From Pedobacter sp. (GTDB lineage Bacteria; Bacteroidota; Bacteroidia; Sphingobacteriales; Sphingobacteriaceae), in contig JANXVH010000002.1 in NCBI GenBank assembly GCA_025351765.1, positions 1-64,000 of the forward strand: DNA of 64,000 nt, given 5' to 3'. The position numbers and the translations under genes were made by a program. The notes under the pieces were generated by a model. It was not told the DNA's origin and made no database searches. It was given only the letters and a program-made list of their open reading frames with translations. This document shows positions 10,525-20,237 of this stretch, in pieces. The stretch's first letter is position 1. Each line of letters begins with the position of its first letter.

Positions 10525-10858
10525 TCCTTACTAATTTAGAAATAAGTGTTGTCATTGTTAGTGAAAATTTAAAATAATTTAGTGGCTGGAGAAATTTAAT
10601 AATCTCTAAGTCAATAAAATCATTCCCACATCACAGCATGGGCTTTTTGCAAAAAAGGCCAAAGCTAAATAGAATAATGATTCGAATCTTTTTTTAACTC
10701 CAATTGAAATAAAAACGCCTTTTAAACTAGTTATGTATGGCTTCATTTGAATATTGACACTTTATTAATTCAAAGTATTAGATCAAAATCCGCAGGTCAG
10801 CGCATTCTGGAATGGCACATTTCTTGAACACCGTTTTAAACCAGGTTACAAAATACTA

Positions 10859-11206
10859 TTACGTTGTAAGGAGATCTTGAGCCGCCTCATTCCTTATTTT
10901 ACGTAGAGCATTCAAAGAATTGTAGACCTGTTCGTCAACGATCCGAAAAGCATATAGTAATTCTATTTTGCCGGAAAGGGAGCTTAACGGCCCCCGGTAA
11001 TTTAACAAACGGCTTTTATAAGCCTTGGTTTTGGATGGAAGAATGATGTTCAGTAATTTTTCCAGGTAAACTTCAACTTTGCTTGCACCGATCAATACCG
11101 CGCCTCTTTCTGATTCATTAGTAAGGCTGAAAGCAAAGTCAAAACTGATTTCTCCATAGGTTTTGTCTTTCATTCTTTCCAGGATCTTATTCTGATGTGA
11201 CGTCAT
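10859..11206 (-). CDS. MltR-like domain protein, possibly C-terminally truncated
   Basis: NESERGAVLIGASKVEVYLEKLL...PLSSLSGKIELLYAFRIVDEQVYNSLNALRKIRNEAAQ. Likely start at M45 of the given ORF (11206). Confidence 0.5.
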   Translation of the reverse strand: MTSHQNKILERMKDKTYGEISFDFAFSLTNESERGAVLIGASKVEVYLEKLLNIILPSKTKAYKSRLLNYRGPLSSLSGKIELLYAFRIVDEQVYNSLNALRKIRNEAAQDLLTT

Positions 11207-11898
11207 TATAATAGCGGTGCAATACCAAAAAAATTTAATAAATAAAAGTCCCCGAACGCTCGCCGCCGGACCTTTCAACCTAAACCTTATCACAAAGACA
11301 AGCAAAGAAGCTTGTCCTGAAGCGCCAATATAGCACAATTTTAATTATCCTCTTCGAAATTGAAACCAATTTGATGTCATTGGCAAGATTGCTGAATGTA
11401 TCCAATAAGCAATAACATGCTCAATGTAAGTAGTTACCTAATCAACAGTTACTAAGTTTTTCGTATTGCATTTTTCGATCTCAAGCCGCCATTGATCATC
11501 TACAAGGCGCGGGGGATTAGCCATTATTGCAGGATTTGTAGAACTCGTTACGAATATAGTGCCTGTCCTAAAAGTATGGCGCATACCTAGCATGCGTGTC
11601 ACAAGGTGGACCCTTGCCACAACGGGGGATCTGTTCAGTCCCGGTTGATATTTCCTGGTTTCGGAAAATGATGACTTTCGTCAGATTGATAAAACTTGAA
11701 TTCAATTTTAAGTTCCACATCAGCACTTGACAAATATGGGTTAGCTGTTGTCATTCTGTTTAAAAACAGACTAAGTTTTGGAGGAAGAAAATGCTAAACC
11801 CATCGACCGGCTTTAACAAACGAAGATTTGGGATACCATTATCCTTAAAAATCGTTGTATATTTACCTGGCCAATTAACCTTATACACCCAATTCACG

Positions 11899-14868
11899 AT
11901 GAATATCCTGATCGACAAGGAGATCGATTTAAATCAGAAAGATCTTTTAAATACCAAAGCCTATGCAAAGTCGTTGGCAGATATAGTGTTAAATTCCCCT
12001 GCGGATCAACCTTTTACTATTGGATTATTTGGTGAATGGGGTTCTGGAAAATCCTCCATCATCAAGACACTGGATAAAGATTTGGAAAAGCAAACAACGC
12101 AAAAGATCAAATTCATAGTCTATGATTCTTGGAAATATGCCAATGATTCCTTTCGGCGTATGTTTTTGATGAAAGTACAAAAAGATCTAGGTCTTGAGCA
12201 AACGGAATTGATGTCCTCATTTTATGTGAACACGAACACAGAAACGGAGATCAAGAAAAAATTCAATTTGCCATACTTGACACTCGTCGTGGTCGTGTTA
12301 TTGCTTTTACTGGGCATTTATAGTTTGATCGGTGAGCCCAGTAAAGGAACAGTGTCCTTAGCTATCATTTTATCCATGTTGGGGTTTCTCACCAATGTGT
12401 TTTCAAAAGCGTTCAATGAATATAAAGTAACCACACAGGAACCGCATCTTTTTGCCCCGGAACAATTCGAGGCTTGCTTTAATGAAATGATCGGCAAGGC
12501 CTTAAAGAAGTCCTCTGGCTTCAAAAAGATCATTAAATATATTGCGAATAAATCCGACGGCGATATTGATAAGATTATTATTGTAATTGATAATATTGAT
12601 CGTTGCCATAAAGATGTAGCTTATGAACTGCTTACTAATACCAAGAATTTTATAGGCACGGGTCTGGACGTTATTTTCCTGATACCGGTCGACGAAAACG
12701 CTTTAAAAAAGCATATTTTTAAAAATGAATCCGCTGAAAGTGAGGAGTTTTTGAGAAAGTATTTTAATGTGACTATTCGGATTAAACCCTATAAATTGAC
12801 AGAAATATTCGATTTTGCCTCGAAGATAAACGACGAGTATTCGCTTGGTCTGCAAGCTGACACGATCAATATTATTGCCAAAGAATATGCCTCTAATCCG
12901 AGACGGATCATCCAATTCTACAACAACCTACAATTGGAATTGTTGCTCTTTAAAGATAAATATGGCGAAGCATTTATTAAGGAAAACGAAATAGCGATCT
13001 GTAAATTCCTGATCGTGAGGGAAGAATGGAATGACGAATATCTAATGTTGTGTAAAAGCCCGGAATCCTTCTTCAAGGATGAAGACCCTGATAACCCAAC
13101 GCACAAAAAGAATGAGAATTATCGCTCCTTTATGGAGTCGACTTACGTAAGCACCAGATCAATTACTTATAACGTATTACAAAAAATCCTTATTAATAGT
13201 GATAATTATGATACCCTACCCGAAACGATCACAGAAATGATCAAAAAGGAGAAGTTCGAGGACTTCGCGACGGTATTGGCAGATACCGGAAACACTGAGA
13301 AAAAGGTAATGGATTACTTATTGTTCAGCTTGAATAAGGCCATTAAAAACGGCCTGCATACCACAAGCGTTCCAGATTTTCTGGATCAGATCTATATTTT
13401 ACTTGTTCAATTCTCAGAACTAGACAAAAGTTATTATACCCGTTTAGAGACGGAAATTAGAAAAGGTATCGACACGCATATCGGTTATACGCTCCAACCC
13501 ACCCACCTGATCGCATTTAGCAATTCTGCCTCGAAACGAGGTGTTCTCTTCATGGAAAACGCAATTGTTAAATACTTTAGAAACTTTGAGTATGAGGCAG
13601 ACCTGTTCCTTGATAGCCCTTTGTTTGAACTTTATGAAAGTTATATAGAAGCTGCCGACGAACAACAGATGGCACTGGCAAAAAAAGGCTTCCCCAATTA
13701 TTTAAATAATAAAAAACTAAAAGATAAGGTCAATAGGAGGTTGAATCCTGTTCAACTGGAAACGTTATACACCAGTGAAATTGTAGAAAAATATCTGACG
13801 AGCACTTCTTTGCCGACCTGGAGTAATACTGATGAACTGCAGAATTGGATCTGGCTGGCGGAGCATCTGCCAAAACAGTTGCAACTATTGGATCCTCTAT
13901 TACGGGATGCAAATCGATCAATTTCAGAGGATACAAGCAGTGCATTTTCCTACATAACACTAATGGATCAATTACTGTCGGTATCACGAAATGTTAATGC
14001 CAGTATAGATTTCATCGAAAGATTAAATGCAGTAAATGAGATAATTTTTGCCCAAAAAAGACAGAACGGTTCCATTACTAAATTTCTGGAAGGTCCAAAC
14101 GGGAATGACCCGATAACGCTGCATTTTTTGTTCGAATGTTTTAGGGTAAGCCGCGGGTCTTCAGCTGTCGCTGTCTGGATCAACACCTTCGCACAGCTTA
14201 ATGGGGAAATGAGCATAAAGTCGCCGCTGTTAGCGTTATTGTCCACGCACGGCGATACATTTTCTTTTGTCAATTTAAAGCCGCTAATCCAAACATTTAC
14301 AGAAACAGACCAAGGAACGAATTCCATACTTCTACAAACGCTCTACGCAACTGATGGTGACCAAGAAGTATACACCGATGATGAAATCAAAATTCATTTT
14401 AACCGGATGCTGACTTCACTTAAAATAGAAAATAAGGATACAGCGTTGTTGCTCGAGCATATTAAAATAGAACGAGCACGACCAATTTTAGCAAATGTGC
14501 TTACAGATCTATCTGGCGAAGAATTACAATTATTCCTACCGGAGATCCAGGAGGTGGCGTTTGATTTGATAACTGATCCGGAAAACATTAGCCGATATAA
14601 GACGAATTTTTCGGTGTTGACCAATGTCGCTAAAAAAGGAAATTTCCAACATATCAAAGGAATGATGAATTCTATCAAATCCAACTTAACTGATAAGACA
14701 TATTCAGACGAAGCATTAAGGCTCATTCTCAATATAAAAAATATGGATCAAGAAAGCTTTACGGATTTGAGCCTTTTCATCCCTCAAAACAAAATAGCAG
14801 AAATTGGAGACAAAAAATTGGTAAAAGAGGTATTAGATAAATTTAAGAAAACAAGTAATTTTAGTTGA
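11899..14868 (+). CDS. KAP-family P-loop NTPase with transmembrane segments
   Basis: FTIGLFGEWGSGKSSIIKTL (Walker A), FIVYDSWKYANDSFRRMFL, two TM helices and IIIVIDNIDRCHKDVAYELL (Walker B). Start chosen at internal ATG 11899 (MNILIDKEIDL...). Confidence 0.9.
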   Translation: MNILIDKEIDLNQKDLLNTKAYAKSLADIVLNSPADQPFTIGLFGEWGSGKSSIIKTLDKDLEKQTTQKIKFIVYDSWKYANDSFRRMFLMKVQKDLGLEQTELMSSFYVNTNTETEIKKKFNLPYLTLVVVVLLLLLGIYSLIGEPSKGTVSLAIILSMLGFLTNVFSKAFNEYKVTTQEPHLFAPEQFEACFNEMIGKALKKSSGFKKIIKYIANKSDGDIDKIIIVIDNIDRCHKDVAYELLTNTKNFIGTGLDVIFLIPVDENALKKHIFKNESAESEEFLRKYFNVTIRIKPYKLTEIFDFASKINDEYSLGLQADTINIIAKEYASNPRRIIQFYNNLQLELLLFKDKYGEAFIKENEIAICKFLIVREEWNDEYLMLCKSPESFFKDEDPDNPTHKKNENYRSFMESTYVSTRSITYNVLQKILINSDNYDTLPETITEMIKKEKFEDFATVLADTGNTEKKVMDYLLFSLNKAIKNGLHTTSVPDFLDQIYILLVQFSELDKSYYTRLETEIRKGIDTHIGYTLQPTHLIAFSNSASKRGVLFMENAIVKYFRNFEYEADLFLDSPLFELYESYIEAADEQQMALAKKGFPNYLNNKKLKDKVNRRLNPVQLETLYTSEIVEKYLTSTSLPTWSNTDELQNWIWLAEHLPKQLQLLDPLLRDANRSISEDTSSAFSYITLMDQLLSVSRNVNASIDFIERLNAVNEIIFAQKRQNGSITKFLEGPNGNDPITLHFLFECFRVSRGSSAVAVWINTFAQLNGEMSIKSPLLALLSTHGDTFSFVNLKPLIQTFTETDQGTNSILLQTLYATDGDQEVYTDDEIKIHFNRMLTSLKIENKDTALLLEHIKIERARPILANVLTDLSGEELQLFLPEIQEVAFDLITDPENISRYKTNFSVLTNVAKKGNFQHIKGMMNSIKSNLTDKTYSDEALRLILNIKNMDQESFTDLSLFIPQNKIAEIGDKKLVKEVLDKFKKTSNFS

Positions 14869-15049
14869 AAAGAGGATCAAATATATTTCTGATATTGGAG
14901 ATTCTGATGGACCTCAAGCCCAAAAGTTTCATTTAAAACAGGGATTAAAAAGCTTCTGTATGATGTGGATATACTTAAGCCATATTTAAATAATATAGAT
15001 ATTGACAACATGCGCAATTTGTGAAAAGCAAACTCACCTTAATTGTTAA

Positions 15050-15166
15050 AAGAAATTTTTCTTACAGCACATCGATGGAAGCTTTACTTTTAATGAGGAA
15101 GGAGGCGAGGGATGTAGGTGCGGGAGTGTTATCGTTAAACCTAATGTATATGCAAACTGTGATTGA
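15050..15166 (+). pseudogene. short remnant resembling the 43675-43992 protein (DGSFTF.EEGG motif)
   Basis: Frame reads KKFFLQHIDGSFTFNEEGGEGCRCGSVIVKPNVYANCD*; compare YSNFDGSFTFSEEGGKGFNYTSVI at 43675-43992. Confidence 0.35.
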
Positions 15167-15356
15167 TAGCAGTCCGTTGGCACAGGAAAAGTTATTGGGG
15201 AGACTCGCTGAAGACCAGATTCTTCAAGAATCTCACAAAAAGGCACAGAAAAATCGAAGTTGATGAAATTAAACAAGAAAACTATATTCACAACCTACAT
15301 CTGACCACTTATAAAAACACCCGACTCTCAGATCAGATAGTGGCTATTACAATTAA

Positions 15357-15497
15357 TTACTTACCACTGCTATTAGACCCAGTATTATTATCCTTAGGCT
15401 TCTGAGGCTTTTCCCTGGGTAAAATAATTGGCGGTGGGGATATTGTCCTTCCCCTTGTGTGATCAGGGATATCTTTTGGGATGAATTCTTTTGCCAT
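15357..15497 (-). CDS. 46-aa micro-ORF, GRTI/PP peptide family (unit 3)
   Basis: Own translation: MAKEFIPKDIPDHTRGRTISPPPIILPREKPQKPKDNNTGSNSSGK*. Similar to unit 2 and to the tail of the 15667-16293 protein. Not in the supplied ORF track (<60 aa). Confidence 0.6.
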   Translation of the reverse strand: MAKEFIPKDIPDHTRGRTISPPPIILPREKPQKPKDNNTGSNSSGK

Positions 15498-15498
15498 A

Positions 15499-15660
15499 TT
15501 ACTTGTTTTTACCTCCTGAATTATTGTTGCCTGTTCCAGAATTTCCAGAGCCAGAATTGCCTGGACCTGCGTTACCCCTGGCCGGAGGTTGGGGCTGACT
15601 TATAGTTCGCCCTTTCTGAATATCAGGCTCTATAGTTTGAGGCTTAATTTCTTTTGACAT
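15499..15660 (-). CDS. 53-aa micro-ORF, GRTI/PP peptide family (unit 2)
   Basis: Own translation: MSKEIKPQTIEPDIQKGRTISQPQPPARGNAGPGNSGSGNSGTGNNNSGGKNK*. Starts 6 nt after the upstream stop codon. Confidence 0.6.
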   Translation of the reverse strand: MSKEIKPQTIEPDIQKGRTISQPQPPARGNAGPGNSGSGNSGTGNNNSGGKNK

Positions 15661-15666
15661 CTTTGG

Positions 15667-16293
15667 TTATTTGCTTGTATTTGAATTGCCATCGCCCACA
15701 TTTTTAGTGGGTGGCGATTGTGGTGGGGTGATAGTTCTCCCGATTTGTTTTTCCGGTAAAATTACCGGTGCAGGCACATGTTGTTTTTCTTTCGACATTT
15801 TAATCGCATTAAATGAACAGAATAAAACTAATGAAATTATTCCGAAGATTAAAGTCGCGGAGGTGACCCAATTTAAGTTTCTTATAATGTTATTACATCG
15901 CGATACCTTTAGATTTGCCTTATGATAATCTTCGTTATATAATGCCATACAATCGTCGTGAAACTTACTCGAAAGCTGATGTGATACAAGGTTTATGAGT
16001 AATGTCAATGCTAATAATCCCCAACTAATAATAAGAAACCACACTACTAATGAGCCTTGTAAGGGAACTATCTTTTCAATGAAAGTCAGGGACAGGATCA
16101 ATGTTCCCGATCCTATATAAACTATATTCTTTTCGTAATCATCCTCGCCCTTTTCTTTGATCTTTTTGAGCTCATTAAACTGTTCTTCAGAAATGCGCGG
16201 TTTTTCAACATTTGTATTCTCAGTATTTTGAATAACCGGAACTTCGCTGTTTGTTCCGATTGTCATTATTTCCAAAGATGTATCATCACTCAT
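15667..16293 (-). CDS. multi-TM (about four predicted helices) protein with a C-terminal GRTI/PP tail
   Basis: Hydrophobic segments NIVYIGSGTLILSLTFIEKIV, LVVWFLIISWGLLALTLLINLV and ATLIFGIISLVLFCSFNAI. Tail MSKEKQHVPAPVILPEKQIGRTITPPQSPPTKNVGDGNSNTSK. Confidence 0.65.
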   Translation of the reverse strand: MSDDTSLEIMTIGTNSEVPVIQNTENTNVEKPRISEEQFNELKKIKEKGEDDYEKNIVYIGSGTLILSLTFIEKIVPLQGSLVVWFLIISWGLLALTLLINLVSHQLSSKFHDDCMALYNEDYHKANLKVSRCNNIIRNLNWVTSATLIFGIISLVLFCSFNAIKMSKEKQHVPAPVILPEKQIGRTITPPQSPPTKNVGDGNSNTSK

Positions 16294-16316
16294 TTTGAAA
16301 TTGGATATGTGTAAAT

Positions 16317-17201
16317 TTAATTAATGAACAAGGTGGCTAATTGTGTCCGATTGAAAATTTTAATAGTGCCATCAAAATACTGAACTTTTATTCCGGCTAT
16401 TCTTTCTTTATCAATGATCTGAGAAAAGAACAGGCTATCAAAATTATATGAACCGGATTCGTTTGGTTCTATAGGCCCAATGGACTTTGAAATCCTTGAT
16501 TGTACCAGATCCCCTACGCCATTTATCGCATTAATTGTGGTGAAAATGTATTTAATCCTCTTTCTGGAAAAATTGGAATAATTAACGCTAAAACCAGTTA
16601 CATAATCACCAGATTCGGATAAATTGATCTTAAAATCGCTGACTCCAAAACCAGCAACGCGTGCACCCTTGAAGTCATATGCCTTATAAGCGGCTAATTT
16701 ACCATCCTCAAAAATCAACTCAAAAGCATTTTTGTAATAATGATAGGTTTCTCCATTATGATATTCCGAATTGGACTCAATGCTATCCGGTTTGCCAATC
16801 AAGTTTACGATGAACTTGTCATCAACTTCTGGCCGGTTTTTTAACAAATCAAAATCCGTACTGAATCCAAAGCCCCTTGAATTGTAATTATCAGCATTGA
16901 ATTTTTTAATTATGGATTGATAATCTCCTTTTATACCTCCACCAATCAAAATGGGCTTATGTATAAAAGGCACATACCAAACAGATGTCAGATAACTTTT
17001 CTTGGTTTTAGGATTGGTCAATGTGACTATTTTGATTCCGGTTTCGTCGGGACCCTGGCTAAGAATCATCTCTTTGATGGACTTAAACTTTTTCAATGAA
17101 TCCTGGCTTATCAGCTTTCCGTCTCCCCAATAAAAGGCATTTTGGGCGAAACAGGTACCCATGGTAAAAATTAGCGTTATTGTAAGCAGGAGTTTAGACA
17201 T
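16317..17201 (-). CDS. hypothetical secreted protein
   Basis: Signal peptide MSKLLLTITLIFTMGTCFAQ. Start placed at 17201 rather than at the ORF maximum 17381. Confidence 0.6.
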   Translation of the reverse strand: MSKLLLTITLIFTMGTCFAQNAFYWGDGKLISQDSLKKFKSIKEMILSQGPDETGIKIVTLTNPKTKKSYLTSVWYVPFIHKPILIGGGIKGDYQSIIKKFNADNYNSRGFGFSTDFDLLKNRPEVDDKFIVNLIGKPDSIESNSEYHNGETYHYYKNAFELIFEDGKLAAYKAYDFKGARVAGFGVSDFKINLSESGDYVTGFSVNYSNFSRKRIKYIFTTINAINGVGDLVQSRISKSIGPIEPNESGSYNFDSLFFSQIIDKERIAGIKVQYFDGTIKIFNRTQLATLFIN

Positions 17202-17816
17202 TTTTGGTGAAAGGTTTGGTATTATCCATGTAATATTATAAATAAATATACTTTTTCCATAATGATTAAATAGTTGGCTATTTGCTTGCCAATTATTTAT
17301 AACTATTAGTTTAGTGCATCGTGGATTTTTTGGAGGGAGGCAGCGCCCATTTGGTTGATGAATTTGGTGATGGGGACTCATTTAAATTGGGTGGTCTCGA
17401 TGAAGTGGCGGTGGGGCGGCCGATTTTGACAGGGAGTTTTTTTCGAACCTTAGGAAGATCTGGACCAGCTTGGCGATACCATTGTTCATTTTGACCAGGC
17501 TGGCAGATACCGATCATTGTTCGGCATAAAGTTTGGCAGAGTTGATCAATCGACAATTAGTTTTGGTGAAAGCAAATTGATCAATTCTGAGTAATGTTTT
17601 ATAAACACTAAACCAATTTAATGTACTTTAAAAGTATTCAATCAACTTTCGACTCTGCATTGCAATCTTTTAGAAAAAAAACATCAACTATTCTTCTACC
17701 AAATTCACCGGTTTTGAACTTAATCAGTTGACGGAATTTCACCAACTTTTCTAATTGTGTTAAATCATTTAAGATCTTAGATAATTTATAATCGTCTAAT
17801 CGAATTAAGTTTTTTA

Positions 17817-18146
17817 TTAATCGATTGGGACCTTTAATATATTTTTCTTTACCCTATCTTGTATTTTTTTAATTACGTCCACTTCTGTTTGAATTACGTC
17901 TATTACTAAACTTGGATTAACATTTATTACGTAAGCAAATCTTAAAATCTCAAAAAGTGTAAATTTCTCTGGGTTCAACAACTTTTCGGCATAACGCCCA
18001 GTATTGATACCTAAAGCCAATGCAACCTTTCCTGGAATGAAGTCTTTAAGCTTATACATGCGTTTGATTGCACGGTTTTCGAAGAGATATTTAATTGGTT
18101 CAAATATCGTCAAATCAATATCTCTTTTATCTCCCCAATCTGACAT
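17817..18146 (-). CDS. small HTH-like DNA-binding protein
   Basis: KDFIPGKVALALGINTGRYAEKLLNPEKFTLFEILRFAYVINVNPSLVIDVI has an HTH-like layout. Confidence 0.5.
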   Translation of the reverse strand: MSDWGDKRDIDLTIFEPIKYLFENRAIKRMYKLKDFIPGKVALALGINTGRYAEKLLNPEKFTLFEILRFAYVINVNPSLVIDVIQTEVDVIKKIQDRVKKNILKVPID

Positions 18147-18222
18147 ATGTGTCTTTTTTTTTGTGATAAAAGTCACTAGAATTAATTTTTTTATAAAAAA
18201 TACTTACTGATTGTATAAAAAT

Positions 18223-18253
18223 ATTACCATTGGTAATTTTTTTATTATATTTG
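18223..18253 (+). promoter_or_regulatory. palindromic operator-like site upstream of a Bacteroidetes -7-like box
   Basis: ATTACCA-T-TGGTAAT (18223-18237), then TATATTTG (18246-18253), matching TAnnTTTG. Sits upstream of the HTH gene. Confidence 0.4.
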
Positions 18254-18694
18254 TTTATGAGTTAATGATAAAAGCGACAATAGTTTTAAATATTTAATTC
18301 GCTTACGAAGTCTCACGTCTAAAACCGCCAGTTTCGACCACGTGAAGGCAAGTGAAAGCGCCCATTCCTGAAAATTTATATCTTTGGGGTATAAGTCAAT
18401 GGGTGGGCTTCACTTAAGTCTTTTGTGGTCAACTGTTTTGCTGAAAAGCATTACAGGGGTTCCTGGCGGTACCTTGCGCAAAAGCTGTGAAGTCCATCCA
18501 TTTGATTTGCAGTTGAGACTCGTTTTTATAAAATGACTAACGAGTATGAAACAGTTTAAGCAGTATATAAAGGACATTTTTATTGGCTATTTCAGCTTTG
18601 CGTGTTTTTGTTTTCCTGCACTGTATTATCGTTATGTTACTCATCCCCTCCAAAATCCCATAAAAAACGTAATAAAATCACCCACATAAATTCC

Positions 18695-18750
18695 GAAAAC
18701 GGCAGCCGCAGTTAATGGTTAAAAAATAACGTCTGCCGTTTTCTTGTTTT
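18695..18750 (+). terminator. long-loop inverted repeat with T-rich tail
   Basis: GAAAACGGCAG (18695-18705) / CTGCCGTTTTC (18733-18743) followed by TTGTTTTTG. Confidence 0.4.
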
Positions 18751-18830
18751 TGCTTTGCCTGGAAACCATTTGGTTTTTCGCCGGGTGGGTGAATTATGTC
18801 GTTACTTTATCTTTTATTTCATGGTGATTT

Positions 18831-19172
18831 ATGAGTGCTATAGTAGTTGATCTGAAAGATATGGGTGTAAGAACGCCCGAGCAGTTAGTCCGTGTTTTTT
18901 ATTCCACATACGATCCTGAAAGTGTAAGGATAGGCCTTTGGGAAGCCTTTCGCGGTTTCGCCCTGGCTGTCGAAAATCTTCAGGAAAAGGAATTGCCGGG
19001 CATAAAGGAAACCGCTCTTTTGTTTGATGGGCTAATAGGTTTGGCAAGCGCGGTTTACGACTTGCAGGATAAAACAATCGGGCGCTGCGTAATATGCGGT
19101 AGAAGTGATGATAGCCATTCAGATGCGAACGAGGAAGGTAATGATAATGATGGCTTGAATAACGCAGGTTAG
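18831..19172 (+). CDS. hypothetical protein
   Basis: Intact ORF of 113 aa. Confidence 0.45.
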   Translation: MSAIVVDLKDMGVRTPEQLVRVFYSTYDPESVRIGLWEAFRGFALAVENLQEKELPGIKETALLFDGLIGLASAVYDLQDKTIGRCVICGRSDDSHSDANEEGNDNDGLNNAG

Positions 19173-19231
19173 TATTCCGGCAGCTGCCGGTGAGTACTCT
19201 GGTTAAATAATAATCTTTAATGTAATTTAAA

Positions 19232-20194
19232 ATGAAGCGATTTTTTGGCTTCCTGGCTTTGCTTTGCCTTTTTTTAAGGGCGGCAGCACAGGAAAATATA
19301 AAAGAAAAAGGATTAAGGGTGGGTGACCTGGTACCCGATGTAGTCCTGGAAAAAGTATTGAACAACGAGGGTGGGACCCTGAAACTGTCAGATTTTAAGG
19401 GCAAATTATTGATCATCGACTTTTGGGCCACCTCCTGCGGTGCCTGTATCCAGGCCATGCCCCGCCTAGACTCACTCGTGGATGCCTTTAATGGTAAATT
19501 GGTGATTTTGCCCGTCACGGCCGAGCAAGGGGCCCGGATCGCCGCTTTCCAGCACGCGAACGCCTTTTTGAAAAGAAAACGCTTCCGCACTGTGGTGGAC
19601 GACAAGGTATTACATGCCTTATTTCCGCACCGGATGCTGCCCCACGAGGCGTGGATCGACAGTAGCGGTAAGGTCCTCGGTTTTACAGAAGCATCCGACG
19701 TTACCGGTTTTACAGTCGAGCAGGCTTTGGCTAGGAAAGGACTGACCTCCCGGATGAAAGAAGATGTATTGGATTACGACCGGGACAAACCCTTGCTGGT
19801 CAAAGATAACGGCGGCAGCGATACCGCCTACCAATGCCGCTCCATGATTACCGGTATGCTAAAAGGCCTGCCCTCGAACATGGGTTTCAGTTACGATACT
19901 ATCCGTAAGATGACCATCGTACGGGCTACAAATGTATCTGCGAAAAAACTGTATGCACTGGCTTATAAAGGGCTGGGCGGAATACTCGACGAGCAGGTAA
20001 CTATGGGAAAAGTGACCGGTTTGTACTGCTATGAATTGGACCTGCCGTCGGCATCGCCGGGCCTGACGCGCCGGAGCATCCGGGAAGACCTCGACCGTTT
20101 TTTCGGGGTACGGTCGGAGTTTACCGGTTCAGCCTTTAGGCTGATCCTGATTGAAAAGGAGGAAGCAGCAGGAGAGGGTCCGCTAACGTTGTAG
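19232..20194 (+). CDS. TlpA-like thioredoxin-fold protein
   Basis: Signal peptide; VGDLVPDVVL...LKLSDFKGKLLIIDFWATSCGACIQAMPRLDSL (CxxC). Confidence 0.85.
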   Translation: MKRFFGFLALLCLFLRAAAQENIKEKGLRVGDLVPDVVLEKVLNNEGGTLKLSDFKGKLLIIDFWATSCGACIQAMPRLDSLVDAFNGKLVILPVTAEQGARIAAFQHANAFLKRKRFRTVVDDKVLHALFPHRMLPHEAWIDSSGKVLGFTEASDVTGFTVEQALARKGLTSRMKEDVLDYDRDKPLLVKDNGGSDTAYQCRSMITGMLKGLPSNMGFSYDTIRKMTIVRATNVSAKKLYALAYKGLGGILDEQVTMGKVTGLYCYELDLPSASPGLTRRSIREDLDRFFGVRSEFTGSAFRLILIEKEEAAGEGPLTL

Positions 20195-20237
20195 CGGGAC
20201 CGGCAATTTATTTTTTTTACGGTTTAACATTGATCTT

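Noticed and set aside
13968-14327. Minus-strand ORFs inside the KAP NTPase gene
   Set aside because: Antisense shadows of a well-supported gene.
17311-17556. Minus-strand ORF 81 aa and possible transposase remnant
   Set aside because: Pro/Ser-rich frame; I could not match it to a family, so no call made.
18838-19605. 255-aa minus-strand ORF
   Set aside because: Antisense to the TlpA-like gene and 18831-19172; low-complexity composition typical of shadow frames.
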